From Bacteroides ilei (GTDB taxonomy: Bacteria; Bacteroidota; Bacteroidia; Bacteroidales; Bacteroidaceae): a stretch of DNA of 64,000 bases. Position 1 is the first letter of the stretch; every line of letters begins with the position of its first letter. The translations under genes were made by a program, and so were the position numbers. A model generated the notes under the pieces. It saw nothing but the letters and a program-made list of their open reading frames with translations. It was not told the DNA's origin and made no database searches. The stretch spans positions 124,001 to 188,000 of the forward strand of contig NZ_LT635801.1 of assembly GCF_900128495.1 (NCBI RefSeq). Reading direction: 5' to 3'. Positions 53,984-64,000 of this stretch are shown here, piece after piece.

Positions 53984-54059
53984 CAGCCCGAAATGTATAG
54001 TTTCGCTGAAGGATTGGAAAACAATAAACAAAATATATAACAATTAAAAATCAAACAAA

Positions 54060-54464
54060 ATGCCTACTATTCAACAGTTAGTAAGAAAAGGAAGAACGGT
54101 TCTGGCAGATAAAAGTAAATCACCTGCGCTGGATTCATGTCCGCAGAGACGTGGCGTTTGCGTTCGTGTTTATACTACTACTCCGAAGAAACCGAACTCA
54201 GCAATGCGTAAAGTTGCCCGTGTGCGTCTGACAAACTCTAAGGAAGTTAACTCATATATTCCGGGAGAAGGCCACAACTTGCAGGAACACTCAATCGTAT
54301 TGGTACGTGGTGGTCGTGTGAAAGACCTTCCGGGTGTACGTTATCACATCGTTCGCGGTACATTGGATACTGCAGGTGTTGCAGGTCGTACACAGAGACG
54401 CTCCAAATATGGTGCTAAACGTCCGAAACCAGGACAGGCTCCGGCTGGAAAAGGTAAGAAATAA
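54060..54464 (+). CDS. rpsL: 30S ribosomal protein uS12
   Basis: This 134-residue protein is the decoding-centre protein S12 ([33 protein letters not shown] as separate motifs, [17 protein letters not shown]). The Lys positions linked to streptomycin resistance (in PKKPN and the second in GRVKDLP) read as lysine, i.e. wild type. It is the first str gene. Confidence 0.98.
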   Translation: MPTIQQLVRKGRTVLADKSKSPALDSCPQRRGVCVRVYTTTPKKPNSAMRKVARVRLTNSKEVNSYIPGEGHNLQEHSIVLVRGGRVKDLPGVRYHIVRGTLDTAGVAGRTQRRSKYGAKRPKPGQAPAGKGKK

Positions 54465-54542
54465 TCTTGGCTGAGTACAATCCTTTAAAAAAGACTTTTA
54501 TTAATTCGTTTTGGTTTGTTGGAAAAGCTTTAAGGTTGAGTA

Positions 54543-54562
54543 AATGCTTCGGAGGAAGCGTT
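54543..54562 (+). other. Stem-loop in the rpsL-rpsG spacer
   Basis: AATGCTTC and GAAGCGTT form an 8-bp stem (one U-G pair) closed by GGAG. The 146-bp spacer is long for this operon. In E. coli the S12-S7 spacer binds S7 for autoregulation; an equivalent role here is inference. Confidence 0.45.
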
Positions 54563-54610
54563 GAAGTAAACAGAAATGCAGCCCCAAACTAAACATTATT
54601 ATCAAACAAA

Positions 54611-55087
54611 ATGAGAAAAGCAAAACCAAAAAAACGTGTGATCCTTCCGGATCCGGTATTCAACGATCAGAAGGTTTCCAAATTCGTTAACCATCTGATG
54701 TATGATGGAAAGAAGAATACTTCTTATGAAATCTTCTATAACGCGCTGAAAACTATTGAATCTAAGCTTCCTGGAGAAGAAAAATCTGCTTTGGAGGTAT
54801 GGAAAAAAGCTTTGGACAATGTGACTCCGCAGCTGGAGGTTAAGTCTCGCCGTATCGGTGGTGCGACTTTCCAGGTTCCGACAGAAATCCGTCCTGACCG
54901 TAAAGAGTCAATTTCAATGAAAAACTTGATCGCTTTCGCTCGTAAACGCGGTGGTAAGTCAATGGCCGATAAGTTGGCTGCTGAAATCCTTGATGCGTAC
55001 AACGAACAAGGTGGTGCTTTCAAACGTAAGGAAGATATGCACCGTATGGCAGAAGCTAACCGTGCTTTCGCTCACTTCAGATTTTAA
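54611..55087 (+). CDS. rpsG: 30S ribosomal protein uS7
   Basis: This 158-residue protein shows the S7 pattern ([58 protein letters not shown]). It nucleates the 30S head. It is the second str gene; fusA follows after 30 bp. Confidence 0.98.
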   Translation: MRKAKPKKRVILPDPVFNDQKVSKFVNHLMYDGKKNTSYEIFYNALKTIESKLPGEEKSALEVWKKALDNVTPQLEVKSRRIGGATFQVPTEIRPDRKESISMKNLIAFARKRGGKSMADKLAAEILDAYNEQGGAFKRKEDMHRMAEANRAFAHFRF

Positions 55088-55117
55088 TCAGGTATAATTA
55101 ATTAAGAAGGAATTAAA

Positions 55118-57235
55118 ATGGCTAAACATGATTTGCATTTGACCCGTAACATCGGTATCATGGCCCACATCGATGCTGGTAAAACCACTACTTCAGAACG
55201 TATTCTGTATTATACTGGTTTGACTCACAAGATCGGTGAAGTTCATGATGGTGCTGCTACGATGGACTGGATGGAACAAGAGCAGGAACGTGGTATTACT
55301 ATTACTTCTGCTGCCACAACCACTTATTGGAACTATGCAGGCCACAAGTATAAAATCAACTTGATCGATACTCCGGGACACGTAGATTTTACTGCTGAGG
55401 TAGAACGTTCTTTGCGTGTGCTGGATGGTGCTGTTGCAACTTATTGTGCGGTAGGTGGTGTAGAGCCGCAGTCAGAAACTGTATGGCGTCAGGCTGACAA
55501 GTATAATGTTCCACGTATCGGTTATGTAAATAAGATGGACCGTTCGGGTGCCGACTTCTTTGAAGTAGTACGTCAGATGAAGGACGTTTTGGGCGCTAAC
55601 CCTTGTCCGGTTGTCATTCCTATCGGTTCTGAGGAAAATTTCAAGGGACTGGTTGACTTGATTAAGATGAAGGCTATCTACTGGCATGATGAGACTATGG
55701 GTGCCGATTATGAAATCGATGACATCCCGGCAAACCTGGTTGATGAAGCTCAGGAATGGCGTGACAAGATGCTGGAGAAAGTTGCTGAATTCGATGAATC
55801 GTTGATGGAGAAATATTTCGATGATCCTTCAACTATTACTGATGAGGAAATTCTGCGTGCTTTGCGTGCCGGTACATTGAAGATGGAGATTGTTCCGATG
55901 TTGTGCGGTTCTTCATTCAAGAATAAGGGTGTACAGACATTGTTGGACTATGTATGTGCTTTCTTGCCTTCTCCTCTGGATACTCCGAATATTGTGGGTA
56001 CAAACCCGACTACCGGTGCTGAAGAAGACCGTAAGCCGGATGAAGATGAGAAGACTGCAGCTTTGGCATTCAAGATCGCTACTGACCCGTATGTAGGTCG
56101 TCTGACATTCTTCCGTGTTTACTCTGGTAAGATTGAAGCTGGCTCTTATATCTTCAACTCCCGTTCAGGTAAGAAGGAACGTGTTTCCCGTCTGTTCCAG
56201 ATGCATTCAAACAAGCAGAATCCTGTAGAAGTAATCAGCGCAGGTGATATCGGTGCAGGTGTTGGTTTCAAGGATATCCGTACAGGTGATACACTGTGTG
56301 ACGAAACTGCTCCGATTGTATTGGAATCTATGGATTTCCCGGAACCGGTTATCGGTATCGCAGTAGAGCCGAAGACTCAGAAAGACTTGGACAAGCTGTC
56401 TAACGGTTTGGCTAAGCTGGCTGAAGAAGACCCGACATTTACAGTACGTACAGACGAGCAGACTGGCCAGACTATCATCTCTGGTATGGGTGAGCTTCAC
56501 TTGGATATCATCATCGACCGTCTGAAACGTGAGTTCAAGGTTGAATGTAACCAGGGTCGTCCGCAGGTTAACTACAAGGAAGCTATCACTAAGACTGTTG
56601 AATTGCGTGAAGTTTACAAGAAACAGTCAGGTGGTCGTGGTAAGTTTGCCGACATTATCGTATCAGTAGGTCCGGTTGATGAAGATTGGAAGCAGGGTGG
56701 TCTGCAGTTCATCGATGAGGTGAAAGGTGGTAACGTGCCTAAGGAATTCATCCCTTCAGTACAGAAAGGTTTCCAGACTGCAATGAAGAACGGTGTATTG
56801 GCCGGCTTCCCGCTCGACTCACTGAAAGTTGTGTTGAAGGATGGTTCATTCCACCCGGTTGACTCTGACCAGTTGTCATTCGAAATCTGTGCTATCCAGG
56901 CATACAAGAATGCTTGCGTGAAGGCAGGTCCGGTACTGATGGAGCCGATCATGAAACTGGAAGTTGTAACTCCGGAAGAAAACATGGGTGATGTAATCGG
57001 TGACTTGAACAAGCGTCGTGGTCAGGTGGAAGGAATGGAAACAAGCCGTTCCGGTGCCCGTATTGTGAAGGCAATGGTTCCGCTGGCTGAAATGTTCGGT
57101 TATGTAACTGCTTTGCGTACCATTACTTCTGGTCGTGCTACTTCTTCTATGAGCTATGATCATCATGCTCAGGTTTCCAGCTCAATCGCAAAGGCTGTAC
57201 TGGAAGAAGTGAAGGGTCGTGTTGATTTGGTATAA
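55118..57235 (+). CDS. fusA: Elongation factor G
   Basis: This 705-residue translocation GTPase has G1 [10 protein letters not shown]3 DTPGHVDF, G4 [10 protein letters not shown], and the domain IV-V segments ([19 protein letters not shown] near the end). Length is normal. An AAGAAGGAAT sequence precedes the start. It lies in the str order; no tuf follows it, unlike in E. coli. Confidence 0.97.
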   Translation: MAKHDLHLTRNIGIMAHIDAGKTTTSERILYYTGLTHKIGEVHDGAATMDWMEQEQERGITITSAATTTYWNYAGHKYKINLIDTPGHVDFTAEVERSLRVLDGAVATYCAVGGVEPQSETVWRQADKYNVPRIGYVNKMDRSGADFFEVVRQMKDVLGANPCPVVIPIGSEENFKGLVDLIKMKAIYWHDETMGADYEIDDIPANLVDEAQEWRDKMLEKVAEFDESLMEKYFDDPSTITDEEILRALRAGTLKMEIVPMLCGSSFKNKGVQTLLDYVCAFLPSPLDTPNIVGTNPTTGAEEDRKPDEDEKTAALAFKIATDPYVGRLTFFRVYSGKIEAGSYIFNSRSGKKERVSRLFQMHSNKQNPVEVISAGDIGAGVGFKDIRTGDTLCDETAPIVLESMDFPEPVIGIAVEPKTQKDLDKLSNGLAKLAEEDPTFTVRTDEQTGQTIISGMGELHLDIIIDRLKREFKVECNQGRPQVNYKEAITKTVELREVYKKQSGGRGKFADIIVSVGPVDEDWKQGGLQFIDEVKGGNVPKEFIPSVQKGFQTAMKNGVLAGFPLDSLKVVLKDGSFHPVDSDQLSFEICAIQAYKNACVKAGPVLMEPIMKLEVVTPEENMGDVIGDLNKRRGQVEGMETSRSGARIVKAMVPLAEMFGYVTALRTITSGRATSSMSYDHHAQVSSSIAKAVLEEVKGRVDLV

Positions 57236-57260
57236 TCTAAAATAAATAAGATAAAAAGGC

Positions 57261-57307
57261 TTGAAGCTGATGGGGACAAGCGAATGACTCTTTGTCCCCA
57301 TGCTTCA
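57261..57307 (+). other. Strong hairpin between fusA and rpsJ
   Basis: ATGGGGACAA pairs with TTGTCCCCAT over an 11-nt loop, and the stem is extended by TGAAGC/GCTTCA with a 2-nt bulge. It lacks a U-tract. It sits in the leader of the S10 gene cluster, where autoregulatory elements occur in other bacteria. Confidence 0.6.
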
Positions 57308-57338
57308 GCTTATTGTAAACTAAAAATTTAATAATTAA

Positions 57339-57644
57339 ATGAGTCAGAAAATCAGAATTAAACTGAAATCTTACGATCACAACTTGGTAGACAAGTCAGC
57401 AGAAAAGATTGTAAGAACAGTGAAGGCTACAGGCGCTATTGTCAGCGGTCCTATTCCATTGCCGACACACAAACGTATCTTTACTGTAAACCGTTCGACT
57501 TTCGTTAACAAGAAGTCACGTGAACAGTTTGAATTGTCTTCTTACAAGAGACTGATTGACATCTATAGCTCAACTGCCAAGACAGTAGATGCTTTGATGA
57601 AGTTGGAATTACCGAGTGGGGTAGAAGTAGAAATTAAAGTTTAA
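57339..57644 (+). CDS. rpsJ: 30S ribosomal protein uS10
   Basis: This 101-residue protein has the S10 motifs [13 protein letters not shown] and [17 protein letters not shown]. It is in the 30S head and also pairs with NusB in antitermination. It is first in the S10 cluster. Confidence 0.98.
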   Translation: MSQKIRIKLKSYDHNLVDKSAEKIVRTVKATGAIVSGPIPLPTHKRIFTVNRSTFVNKKSREQFELSSYKRLIDIYSSTAKTVDALMKLELPSGVEVEIKV

Positions 57645-57664
57645 TGATTTAAAATTTAACTGAA

Positions 57665-58282
57665 ATGCCAGGATTATTAGGAAAGAAAATCGGAATGACA
57701 TCCGTTTTCAGTGCTGATGGTAAGAACGTACCATGCACTGTTATCGAAGCTGGTCCTTGTGTAGTTACTCAGATTAAGAGTGTAGAAAAAGATGGCTATG
57801 CAGCTGTTCAGGTAGGTTTCCAGGACAAGAAGGAAAAGCATACTACAAAGCCGTTGATGGGTCACTTTAAAAAAGCTGGAGTAACTCCAAAGAGACACTT
57901 GGCCGAGTTCAAAGATTTCTCAGAAGAATTGAATTTAGGTGACACTATTACTGTAGAACTGTTCAATGACGCTGCTTATGTAGATGTTATCGGTACCTCT
58001 AAAGGTAAAGGTTTCCAAGGTGTAGTAAAACGCCATGGATTCGGTGGTGTTGGTCAGACAACTCATGGTCAGCATAACCGTGCCCGTAAACCGGGTTCTA
58101 TCGGTGCTTGTTCTTACCCTGCAAAAGTATTCAAGGGAATGCGCATGGGCGGACAAATGGGTGGTGACAGAGTGACTACTCATAACTTACAGGTATTAAA
58201 GGTAATTCCAGAACATAACCTGCTTCTGATTAAGGGTTCTGTTCCGGGTTGCAAAGGTTCAATCGTAATAATTGAGAAATAA
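57665..58282 (+). CDS. rplC: 50S ribosomal protein uL3
   Basis: This 205-residue protein shows [12 protein letters not shown] at the start and the loop [21 protein letters not shown]-type region with [18 protein letters not shown]. It reaches the peptidyl transferase centre. Its stop overlaps the rplD start by 1 bp. Confidence 0.97.
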   Translation: MPGLLGKKIGMTSVFSADGKNVPCTVIEAGPCVVTQIKSVEKDGYAAVQVGFQDKKEKHTTKPLMGHFKKAGVTPKRHLAEFKDFSEELNLGDTITVELFNDAAYVDVIGTSKGKGFQGVVKRHGFGGVGQTTHGQHNRARKPGSIGACSYPAKVFKGMRMGGQMGGDRVTTHNLQVLKVIPEHNLLLIKGSVPGCKGSIVIIEK

Positions 58283-58911
58283 TGGAAGTTAACGTATTAA
58301 ATATTAAGGGTGAAGATACCGGAAGAAAGGTTTCTTTGAATGAATCTATCTTCGGAATCACTCCGAATGATCACGCTATCTATCTTGACGTAAAACAGTA
58401 TATGGCTAATCAGCGCCAAGGAACTCACAAGTCAAAAGAAAGAAGCGAAATCAGTGGTTCTACTCGTAAATTGGGCCGTCAGAAAGGTGGTGGCGGCGCA
58501 CGTCGTGGTGATATCAACTCTCCTTTGTTGGTTGGTGGTGCACGTGTATTTGGTCCTAAACCTCGTGATTATTGGTTCAAACTGAACAAGAAAGTAAAGG
58601 CTTTGGCTCGTAGATCAGCTTTGTCATACAAGGCTCAGGGAAACAACATTATTGTAGTTGAAGACTTCACTTTTGAAGCTCCGAAGACTAAAGAATTTGT
58701 AAATGTTGTGAATAATCTTAAAGTAGCTGGTAAAAAGCTGCTTATGGTTTTGCCGGAAGCAAATAAAAACGTATATTTGTCAGCTCGCAATTTAGAGCGT
58801 ACAAATTTGACAATTGCTTCTGCGCTGAATACTTACAATGTATTGAACGCAGAAACTCTTGTTGTTACAGAGAGTGCATTGAAAGCTATCGAAGAAACCT
58901 TAGTTAAATAA
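58282..58911 (+). CDS. rplD: 50S ribosomal protein uL4
   Basis: This 209-residue protein has the exit-tunnel loop ([20 protein letters not shown]) and the L4 core ([19 protein letters not shown]). In E. coli L4 represses the S10 operon. It overlaps rplC by 1 bp. Confidence 0.97.
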   Translation: MEVNVLNIKGEDTGRKVSLNESIFGITPNDHAIYLDVKQYMANQRQGTHKSKERSEISGSTRKLGRQKGGGGARRGDINSPLLVGGARVFGPKPRDYWFKLNKKVKALARRSALSYKAQGNNIIVVEDFTFEAPKTKEFVNVVNNLKVAGKKLLMVLPEANKNVYLSARNLERTNLTIASALNTYNVLNAETLVVTESALKAIEETLVK

Positions 58912-58931
58912 TTAAAGGAGGCTGAAGTAAT

Positions 58932-59222
58932 ATGGGTATGATTATAAAACCGTTGGTTACAGAAAAAATGACGGCAATGTCTGAAAAGTTCAACCGCTTT
59001 GGATTTATTGTCCGTCCTGAAGCTAACAAATTAGAAATTAAGCGTGAAATCGAAGCTTTGTATAACGTGACTGTTGTTGATGTAAATACTATCCGTTACG
59101 CAGGTAAGAACAAGAGCCGTTATACTAAATCTGGTCTTATCAATGGACGTACAAATGCTTATAAGAAAGCAATCGTTACATTGAAAGAAGGTGATACTAT
59201 TGATTTTTATAGCAATATTTAA
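58932..59222 (+). CDS. rplW: 50S ribosomal protein uL23
   Basis: This 96-residue protein at the tunnel exit binds trigger factor and SRP. The motifs IIKPLVTEKM and VNTIRYAGKNKSRY are typical. AAAGGAGG (58914-58921) precedes the start, one of few strong Shine-Dalgarno sequences here. Confidence 0.96.
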   Translation: MGMIIKPLVTEKMTAMSEKFNRFGFIVRPEANKLEIKREIEALYNVTVVDVNTIRYAGKNKSRYTKSGLINGRTNAYKKAIVTLKEGDTIDFYSNI

Positions 59223-59228
59223 TAGAAG

Positions 59229-60050
59229 ATGGCAGTACGTAAATTTAAGCCCACAACACCGGGGCAGAGACACAAAATTATTGGTACTTTTGAAGAGATT
59301 ACTGCATCGGTACCAGAAAAATCTCTTGTATATGGAAAGCGTTCTACAGGTGGTCGTAACCATGTAGGTAAAATGACAATGCGCTATATCGGTGGCGGTC
59401 ATAAGAGAAAATTCCGTATTATCGATTTCAAGAGAAATAAAGACGGTGTTCCAGCAGTCGTTAAAACAATAGAATACGATCCGAACCGTTCTGCTCGTAT
59501 CGCTTTGTTGTTTTATGCTGATGGTGAAAAACGATATATCATTGCTCCTAATGGATTGCAAGTAGGCAGTACTCTGATGTCTGGAGCGAATGCGGCGCCT
59601 GAGATTGGTAACGCACTTCCGCTTGAAAACATCCCTGTGGGTACAGTAATTCACAACATTGAATTGCGCCCGGGTCAAGGAGCTGCTTTGGTTAGATCGG
59701 CTGGTAATTTTGCTCAGTTGACTTCCCGTGAAGGTAAGTATTGTGTTATTAAATTGCCTTCTGGTGAAGTAAGACAGATCTTGAGTGCTTGTAAGGCTAC
59801 TATCGGTAGTGTAGGTAATTCTGATCATGCTTTGGAAGCTTCTGGTAAGGCAGGTCGTTCTCGTTGGTTGGGACGTCGTCCTCATAACCGTGGTGTTGTT
59901 ATGAACCCTGTTGATCACCCGATGGGTGGTGGTGAAGGACGTCAGTCTGGAGGTCATCCGAGATCACGTACAGGCTTGTATGCTAAGGGCTTGAAGACAA
60001 GAGCACCTAAGAAACAGTCTTCTAAGTATATTATAGAAAGAAGAAAGTAA
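59229..60050 (+). CDS. rplB: 50S ribosomal protein uL2
   Basis: This 273-residue protein is at the peptidyl transferase centre. [29 protein letters not shown] and the C-terminal HPMGGGEGR with its conserved His are seen. It follows rplW by 6 bp. Confidence 0.98.
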   Translation: MAVRKFKPTTPGQRHKIIGTFEEITASVPEKSLVYGKRSTGGRNHVGKMTMRYIGGGHKRKFRIIDFKRNKDGVPAVVKTIEYDPNRSARIALLFYADGEKRYIIAPNGLQVGSTLMSGANAAPEIGNALPLENIPVGTVIHNIELRPGQGAALVRSAGNFAQLTSREGKYCVIKLPSGEVRQILSACKATIGSVGNSDHALEASGKAGRSRWLGRRPHNRGVVMNPVDHPMGGGEGRQSGGHPRSRTGLYAKGLKTRAPKKQSSKYIIERRK

Positions 60051-60075
60051 TAACAACTGATTAATTGAGTAATTT

Positions 60076-60345
60076 ATGAGTCGTTCATTAAAAAAAGGTC
60101 CATATATTAACGTAAAACTGGAAAATAAAGTCGTTGCAATGAATGAAAGCGGCAAGAAGTCAGTTGTTAAGACATGGGCTAGAGCTTCAATGATTTCGCC
60201 TGATTTTGTTGGGCATACAATTGCAGTTCATAACGGTAACAAATTTATTCCTGTTTATGTTACGGAAAACATGGTAGGACATAAGTTGGGCGAATTTGCT
60301 CCGACACGTACATTCCGTGGCCATGCTGGTAACAAGAAAAAATAA
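60076..60345 (+). CDS. rpsS: 30S ribosomal protein uS19
   Basis: This 89-residue protein shows [12 protein letters not shown] and [16 protein letters not shown]. It forms a heterodimer with S13 in the 30S head. Confidence 0.98.
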   Translation: MSRSLKKGPYINVKLENKVVAMNESGKKSVVKTWARASMISPDFVGHTIAVHNGNKFIPVYVTENMVGHKLGEFAPTRTFRGHAGNKKK

Positions 60346-60380
60346 ACAGGTACATTATTTGAAATAAAAAGTAATAAATA

Positions 60381-60788
60381 ATGGGAGCAAGAAAAAAAAT
60401 ATCGGCTGAAAAAAGAAAAGAAGCCCTTAAAACCATGTATTTTGCAAAATTGCAAAATGTACCTACTTCTCCGCGTAAGATGCGTCTCGTGGCTGACATG
60501 GTTCGCGGTATGGAAGTTAATCGTGCACTTGGTGTATTGAAGTTTTCTTCAAAAGAAGCTTCTGCCAGAGTGGAAAAATTATTACGCTCTGCTATTGCTA
60601 ACTGGGAACAGAAAAACGAACGTAAAGCTGAAGACGGCGAATTGTTCATAACCAAGATTTATGTTGACGGTGGCGCAACTCTGAAAAGAATGAGACCGGC
60701 TCCACAGGGTAGAGGTTACAGAATTCGTAAACGTTCAAATCATGTGACTTTGTTCGTTGATTCTAAGAATACTAATGATAAAAATTAA
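60381..60788 (+). CDS. rplV: 50S ribosomal protein uL22
   Basis: This 135-residue protein has the L22 core ([19 protein letters not shown]) and tunnel hairpin ([17 protein letters not shown]). Its N-terminus is a basic extension typical of Bacteroidetes. Confidence 0.97.
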   Translation: MGARKKISAEKRKEALKTMYFAKLQNVPTSPRKMRLVADMVRGMEVNRALGVLKFSSKEASARVEKLLRSAIANWEQKNERKAEDGELFITKIYVDGGATLKRMRPAPQGRGYRIRKRSNHVTLFVDSKNTNDKN

Positions 60789-60794
60789 GACTAG

Positions 60795-61526
60795 ATGGGA
60801 CAGAAAGTTAATCCGATAAGCAACCGTTTAGGAATTATCAGAGGATGGGATTCTAATTGGTACGGTGGCAAGAGTTATGGCGACTCTTTGTTGGAAGATA
60901 GCAAAATTCGTAAATATCTGAATGCCAGACTTGCAAAAGCCAGCGTTTCAAGAATCGTTATTGAACGTACTCTGAAATTGGTGACAATTACTGTTTGTAC
61001 TGCTCGCCCAGGTATTATCATTGGTAAAGGTGGTCAGGAAGTTGACAAGTTGAAGGAAGAGTTGAAGAAGATCACCGATAAGGATATCCAGATTAATATC
61101 TTCGAAGTTAAGAGACCGGAACTCGACGCTGTGATTGTTGCAAATAACATCGCTCGCCAGGTTGAAGGAAAGATCGCTTACCGTCGCGCTATCAAGATGG
61201 CTATCGCCAATACAATGCGTATGGGAGCTGAAGGTATCAAGGTGTTGATTTCAGGTCGTTTGAACGGTGCTGAAATGGCGCGCTCTGAAATGTATAAGGA
61301 AGGTCGTACTCCGTTGCACACTTTCCGTGCAGATATCGACTATTGTCATGCAGAAGCTTTGACAAAGGTTGGTTTGCTGGGTATCAAGGTGTGGATCTGT
61401 CGTGGTGAGGTTTACGGCAAACGTGAGTTGGCTCCTAACTTTACTCAGACTAAAGAGAACAACCGTGGTGCAAACGGAAACAATGGTGGAAAGAATTTCC
61501 GCAGAAAGAAAAACAACAATCGCTAA
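60795..61526 (+). CDS. rpsC: 30S ribosomal protein uS3
   Basis: This 243-residue protein has a KH domain ([16 protein letters not shown]) and the S3 C-terminal domain ([21 protein letters not shown]). It helps unwind mRNA at the entry site. The tail is Asn/Gly/Lys-rich ([18 protein letters not shown]). It follows rplV by 6 bp. Confidence 0.98.
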   Translation: MGQKVNPISNRLGIIRGWDSNWYGGKSYGDSLLEDSKIRKYLNARLAKASVSRIVIERTLKLVTITVCTARPGIIIGKGGQEVDKLKEELKKITDKDIQINIFEVKRPELDAVIVANNIARQVEGKIAYRRAIKMAIANTMRMGAEGIKVLISGRLNGAEMARSEMYKEGRTPLHTFRADIDYCHAEALTKVGLLGIKVWICRGEVYGKRELAPNFTQTKENNRGANGNNGGKNFRRKKNNNR

Positions 61527-61547
61527 CGAATTTGAATTTTAGGAATT

Positions 61548-61979
61548 ATGTTACAACCGAAAAAGACAAAATTCAGAAGACAGCAGAAAGGTAGCGCTAA
61601 AGGTAACGCTCAGAGAGGTCATCAGTTGGCTTTCGGTACTTTTGGTATCAAGGCTTTGCAGACAAGATGGATCACTGGTCGTCAGATTGAAGCAGCTCGT
61701 ATTGCTGTAACAAGATATATGCAGCGTCAGGGTCAGATTTGGATCCGAATCTTCCCGGACAAACCTATTACTCGTAAGCCTGCTGATGTACGTATGGGTA
61801 AAGGTAAAGGTAATCCAGAAGGTTTCGTAGCTCCTGTAACTCCAGGTCGTATCCTGATTGAAGTTGAAGGGGTTTCTTTTGATGTAGCTAAAGAAGCTTT
61901 GCGCCTTGCAGCACAAAAGCTTCCTGTTACTACTAAGTTTATTGTTAGACGTGATTACGACGCAAGTCAAAATGCTTAA
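61548..61979 (+). CDS. rplP: 50S ribosomal protein uL16
   Basis: This 143-residue protein begins [15 protein letters not shown] and contains [19 protein letters not shown]. It supports A-site tRNA binding. Confidence 0.98.
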   Translation: MLQPKKTKFRRQQKGSAKGNAQRGHQLAFGTFGIKALQTRWITGRQIEAARIAVTRYMQRQGQIWIRIFPDKPITRKPADVRMGKGKGNPEGFVAPVTPGRILIEVEGVSFDVAKEALRLAAQKLPVTTKFIVRRDYDASQNA

Positions 61980-61986
61980 TTGAGAT

Positions 61987-62181
61987 ATGAAGATTGCAGA
62001 AATTAGAGAAATAGCTACCAACGAATTGGCAGAAAGAATTCAGACAGAAGTTGCCAATTACAATCAGATGGTTTTGAATCATTCAATCTCTCCGCTGGAT
62101 AATCCTGCACAGATTAAGAAGTTGCGCAGAACTATTGCTCGCATGAAAGCAGAATTGCGTCAGAGAGAACTTAACAAATAA
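61987..62181 (+). CDS. rpmC: 50S ribosomal protein uL29
   Basis: This 64-residue helical protein ([36 protein letters not shown]) lies at the tunnel exit. It starts 7 bp after rplP. Confidence 0.96.
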   Translation: MKIAEIREIATNELAERIQTEVANYNQMVLNHSISPLDNPAQIKKLRRTIARMKAELRQRELNK

Positions 62182-62192
62182 TAATGGTCCTC

Positions 62193-62450
62193 ATGGAAGC
62201 TAGAAATTTAAGAAAAGAAAGAACAGGTGTTGTTATTAGCAATAAGATGGACAAGACCATTACTGTTGCTGCTAAGTTTAAGGAAAAACACCCTATTTAT
62301 GGTAAGTTTGTCTCTAAGACGAAGAAATACCATGCTCACGATGAAAAGAACGAATGCCAGATCGGTGATACAGTACGTATCATGGAAACTCGTCCTTTGA
62401 GCAAAACTAAGAGATGGAGATTGATTGAAATTATAGAAAGAGCTAAGTAA
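62193..62450 (+). CDS. rpsQ: 30S ribosomal protein uS17
   Basis: This 85-residue protein shows the S17 motifs [19 protein letters not shown] and [21 protein letters not shown] 62193 (MEARNL) is preferred over the in-frame ATG 62184, since Bacteroidetes S17 starts this way; the earlier one would add three residues. Confidence 0.93.
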   Translation: MEARNLRKERTGVVISNKMDKTITVAAKFKEKHPIYGKFVSKTKKYHAHDEKNECQIGDTVRIMETRPLSKTKRWRLIEIIERAK

Positions 62451-62452
62451 TT

Positions 62453-62818
62453 ATGATACAAGCAGAATCCAGACTTACAGTATGTGACAACAGTGGTGCT
62501 AAAGAAGCTCTTTGTATCCGCGTTTTAGGCGGTACAAAGAGACGTTACGCCTCTGTTGGGGATGTTATTGTAGTTTCAATAAAGAGTGTTATCCCCTCAA
62601 GTGATATTAAAAAAGGTGCAGTGTCAAAGGCCCTGATTGTACGTACTAAGAAAGAAATCCGTCGTGCTGACGGCTCTTACATTCGTTTTGATGATAATGC
62701 TTGCGTTCTGCTGAATAACGCAGGTGAAATTAGAGGAAGTCGTATCTTTGGCCCAGTTGCTCGTGAATTGCGTAATGCAAATATGAAGGTAGTTTCATTG
62801 GCACCTGAAGTACTTTAA
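62453..62818 (+). CDS. rplN: 50S ribosomal protein uL14
   Basis: This 121-residue protein begins [20 protein letters not shown] and ends [15 protein letters not shown]. It binds at the subunit interface and the silencing factor RsfS. It starts 2 bp after rpsQ. Confidence 0.98.
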   Translation: MIQAESRLTVCDNSGAKEALCIRVLGGTKRRYASVGDVIVVSIKSVIPSSDIKKGAVSKALIVRTKKEIRRADGSYIRFDDNACVLLNNAGEIRGSRIFGPVARELRNANMKVVSLAPEVL

Positions 62819-62838
62819 TTTTGTAAAAGATTTAAGTA

Positions 62839-63162
62839 ATGAGTAAATTACATATTAAGAAAGGCGATACAGTTTACGTAAACTCTGGTGAAGACAAGGG
62901 TAAAACTGGCCGCGTGTTGAAAGTCCTTGTTAAAGAAGGCCGCGCATTGGTAGAAGGTATCAATATGGTATCTAAGAGTACCAAACCTAACGCTAAAAAT
63001 CCTCAGGGTGGTATTGTGAAGCAGGAAGCTCCTATTCACATCTCAAACCTGAACCCGGTAGATCCTAAGACTGGAAAACCGACACGTATAGGTAGAAGAG
63101 AAAGTTCTGATGGAAGAACATTTGTTCGTTATGCTAAAAAATCAGGGGAGGAGATTAAATAA
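62839..63162 (+). CDS. rplX: 50S ribosomal protein uL24
   Basis: This 107-residue protein has the KOW motif ([24 protein letters not shown]). It starts 50S assembly. Its stop overlaps the rplE start by 1 bp. Confidence 0.97.
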   Translation: MSKLHIKKGDTVYVNSGEDKGKTGRVLKVLVKEGRALVEGINMVSKSTKPNAKNPQGGIVKQEAPIHISNLNPVDPKTGKPTRIGRRESSDGRTFVRYAKKSGEEIK

Positions 63163-63719
63163 TGAGTAATACTGCAAGCCTTAAGAAAGAATATGCAGAG
63201 CGTATAGCTCCTGCTTTGAAGAATCAGTTCCAGTATACTTCATCTATGCAGATACCAGTGCTCAAGAAGATTGTTATCAATCAGGGTTTGGGTATGGCTG
63301 TGGCTGATAAGAAGATCATCGATGTTGCAATCAATGAATTGACTGCAATTACGGGTCAGAAAGCTGTTGCAACTGTTTCTCGTAAAGATATCGCCAACTT
63401 CAAGTTGCGTAAGAAAATGCCAATTGGTGTTATGGTAACTTTACGTCGTGAAAGAATGTACGAATTCCTGGAAAAACTTGTACGTGTAGCTTTGCCACGT
63501 ATCCGTGACTTCAAAGGAATTGATAGCAAGTTTGATGGTAGAGGTAATTATACTCTCGGTATTCAGGAACAAATCATTTTCCCTGAAATTAATATCGATA
63601 GTATTACTAAAATTTTAGGAATGAATATTACCTTTGTAACATCTGCAAAAACAGATGAAGAAGGTTATGCCTTGCTGAAGGAATTCGGTTTACCATTTAA
63701 AAACGCTAAAAAAGATTGA
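63162..63719 (+). CDS. rplE: 50S ribosomal protein uL5
   Basis: This 185-residue protein binds 5S rRNA and P-site tRNA. Motifs [30 protein letters not shown] and [15 protein letters not shown] are seen. It overlaps rplX by 1 bp. Confidence 0.98.
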   Translation: MSNTASLKKEYAERIAPALKNQFQYTSSMQIPVLKKIVINQGLGMAVADKKIIDVAINELTAITGQKAVATVSRKDIANFKLRKKMPIGVMVTLRRERMYEFLEKLVRVALPRIRDFKGIDSKFDGRGNYTLGIQEQIIFPEINIDSITKILGMNITFVTSAKTDEEGYALLKEFGLPFKNAKKD

Positions 63720-63723
63720 TAAT

Positions 63724-64000
63724 ATGGCAAAAGAATCAATGAAGGCTCGTGAAGTGAGAAGAGCCAAACTGGTAGCCAAATATGCTGAGAAACGTGCTGC
63801 GTTGAAAAAGATCGTTCGTACAGGTGAACCTGCAGAAGCTTTTGAAGCTGCTCAGAAATTGCAGGCCATTCCTAAGAACGCAAATCCTATCCGTTTGCAT
63901 AACCGTTGTAAACTGACTGGTCGTCCGAAAGGTTACATGCGTCAGTTTGGAATTTCACGTATTCAGTTCCGTGAAATGGCTTCAAATGGTTTGATTCCAG
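63724..64000 (+). CDS. rpsN: 30S ribosomal protein uS14, partial (cut by window end)
   Basis: The frame starts at ATG 63724, 4 bp after rplE, and encodes [20 protein letters not shown] and later [20 protein letters not shown]. It runs to the window end after 92 codons, with about 7 more expected. Only one cysteine is present, so it is the long zinc-free (C-minus) form. Confidence 0.95.
   Translation, partial: MAKESMKAREVRRAKLVAKYAEKRAALKKIVRTGEPAEAFEAAQKLQAIPKNANPIRLHNRCKLTGRPKGYMRQFGISRIQFREMASNGLIP

Larger units (their letters stand above)
53639..54059. other. Non-coding spacer before the str operon
   Basis: No convincing gene is present. The stretch holds a hairpin (53661-53707) with 10-bp arms ATTCCCACAG/CTGTGGGAAT and, at its right end, the consensus promoter of rpsL (53953-53983) with an A/T-rich leader of about 73 nt. 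A minus-strand open frame (53779-54054) crosses the promoter and is judged spurious. Confidence 0.7.

Noticed and set aside
53779-54054. 91-codon minus-strand gene before rpsL
   Set aside because: It crosses the consensus rpsL promoter and leader and has low-complexity composition with no motif.

Overview
The window is chromosomal DNA of a member of the Bacteroidaceae (Bacteroides/Phocaeicola type). Evidence for this is the many promoter elements of the Bacteroides form TAnnTTTG, a SusC/SusD pair, LytS/LytR-type and OmpR-type two-component systems, few Shine-Dalgarno sequences, and the Bacteroidetes gene order tRNA cluster - tuf - trpT - secE - nusG - rplKAJL - rpoBC. Genus and species cannot be fixed from sequence reading alone.

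Left end (1 to about 6801): the right-hand part of a genomic island. It is visibly AT-rich and holds five genes, all on the minus strand: an XRE regulator, an AlbA_2/Schlafen-type ATPase-like protein, a GIY-YIG (T5orf172)-DUF4357 protein, a DUF1848 Fe-S protein, and an 882-residue fusion of a methyltransferase, a NERD-like domain and an SF1 helicase. The island ends at the 3' 45 nt of a CAT-anticodon tRNA gene with no 5' half (6757-6801). This is the footprint left when an element integrates into a tRNA gene; the intact tRNA and integrase would lie left of the window. The layout resembles a defence or mobile-element control module, but I recognise no named system. This is the best candidate for something undescribed.

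Middle (6.8-38.4 kb): ordinary host chromosome. It holds a lipoprotein, a LytS/LytTR two-component pair, a DUF1847 protein, a secreted GH2 enzyme, a small outer-membrane barrel, a Gfo/Idh/MocA oxidoreductase, priA with a PHP phosphoesterase, an orphan susCD pair, a low-molecular-weight tyrosine phosphatase, a 7TM-HD (PgpH-like) cyclic-dinucleotide phosphodiesterase, gltX-waaA, an NhaC antiporter, a TonB-dependent receptor divergent from an RprXY-like sensor/regulator pair, a threonine aldolase, a gamma-carbonic anhydrase-like protein and an M24 aminopeptidase. Convergent pairs are usually separated by clear hairpins.

Right (38.5-64 kb): the translation and transcription superregion. In order: rpsU, a XerC/D recombinase, an HPF ribosome-hibernation factor, four tRNAs (Thr, Tyr, Gly, Thr), tuf, tRNA-Trp, secE, nusG, rplK, rplA, rplJ, rplL, an attenuator-like hairpin, rpoB, rpoC, a DUF3467 protein, the str genes (rpsL, rpsG, fusA) and the S10/spc genes from rpsJ to rpsN, which is cut by the window end. 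Several intercistronic hairpins here (rplL-rpoB, rpoB-rpoC, rpsL-rpsG, fusA-rpsJ) are candidate regulatory RNA elements.
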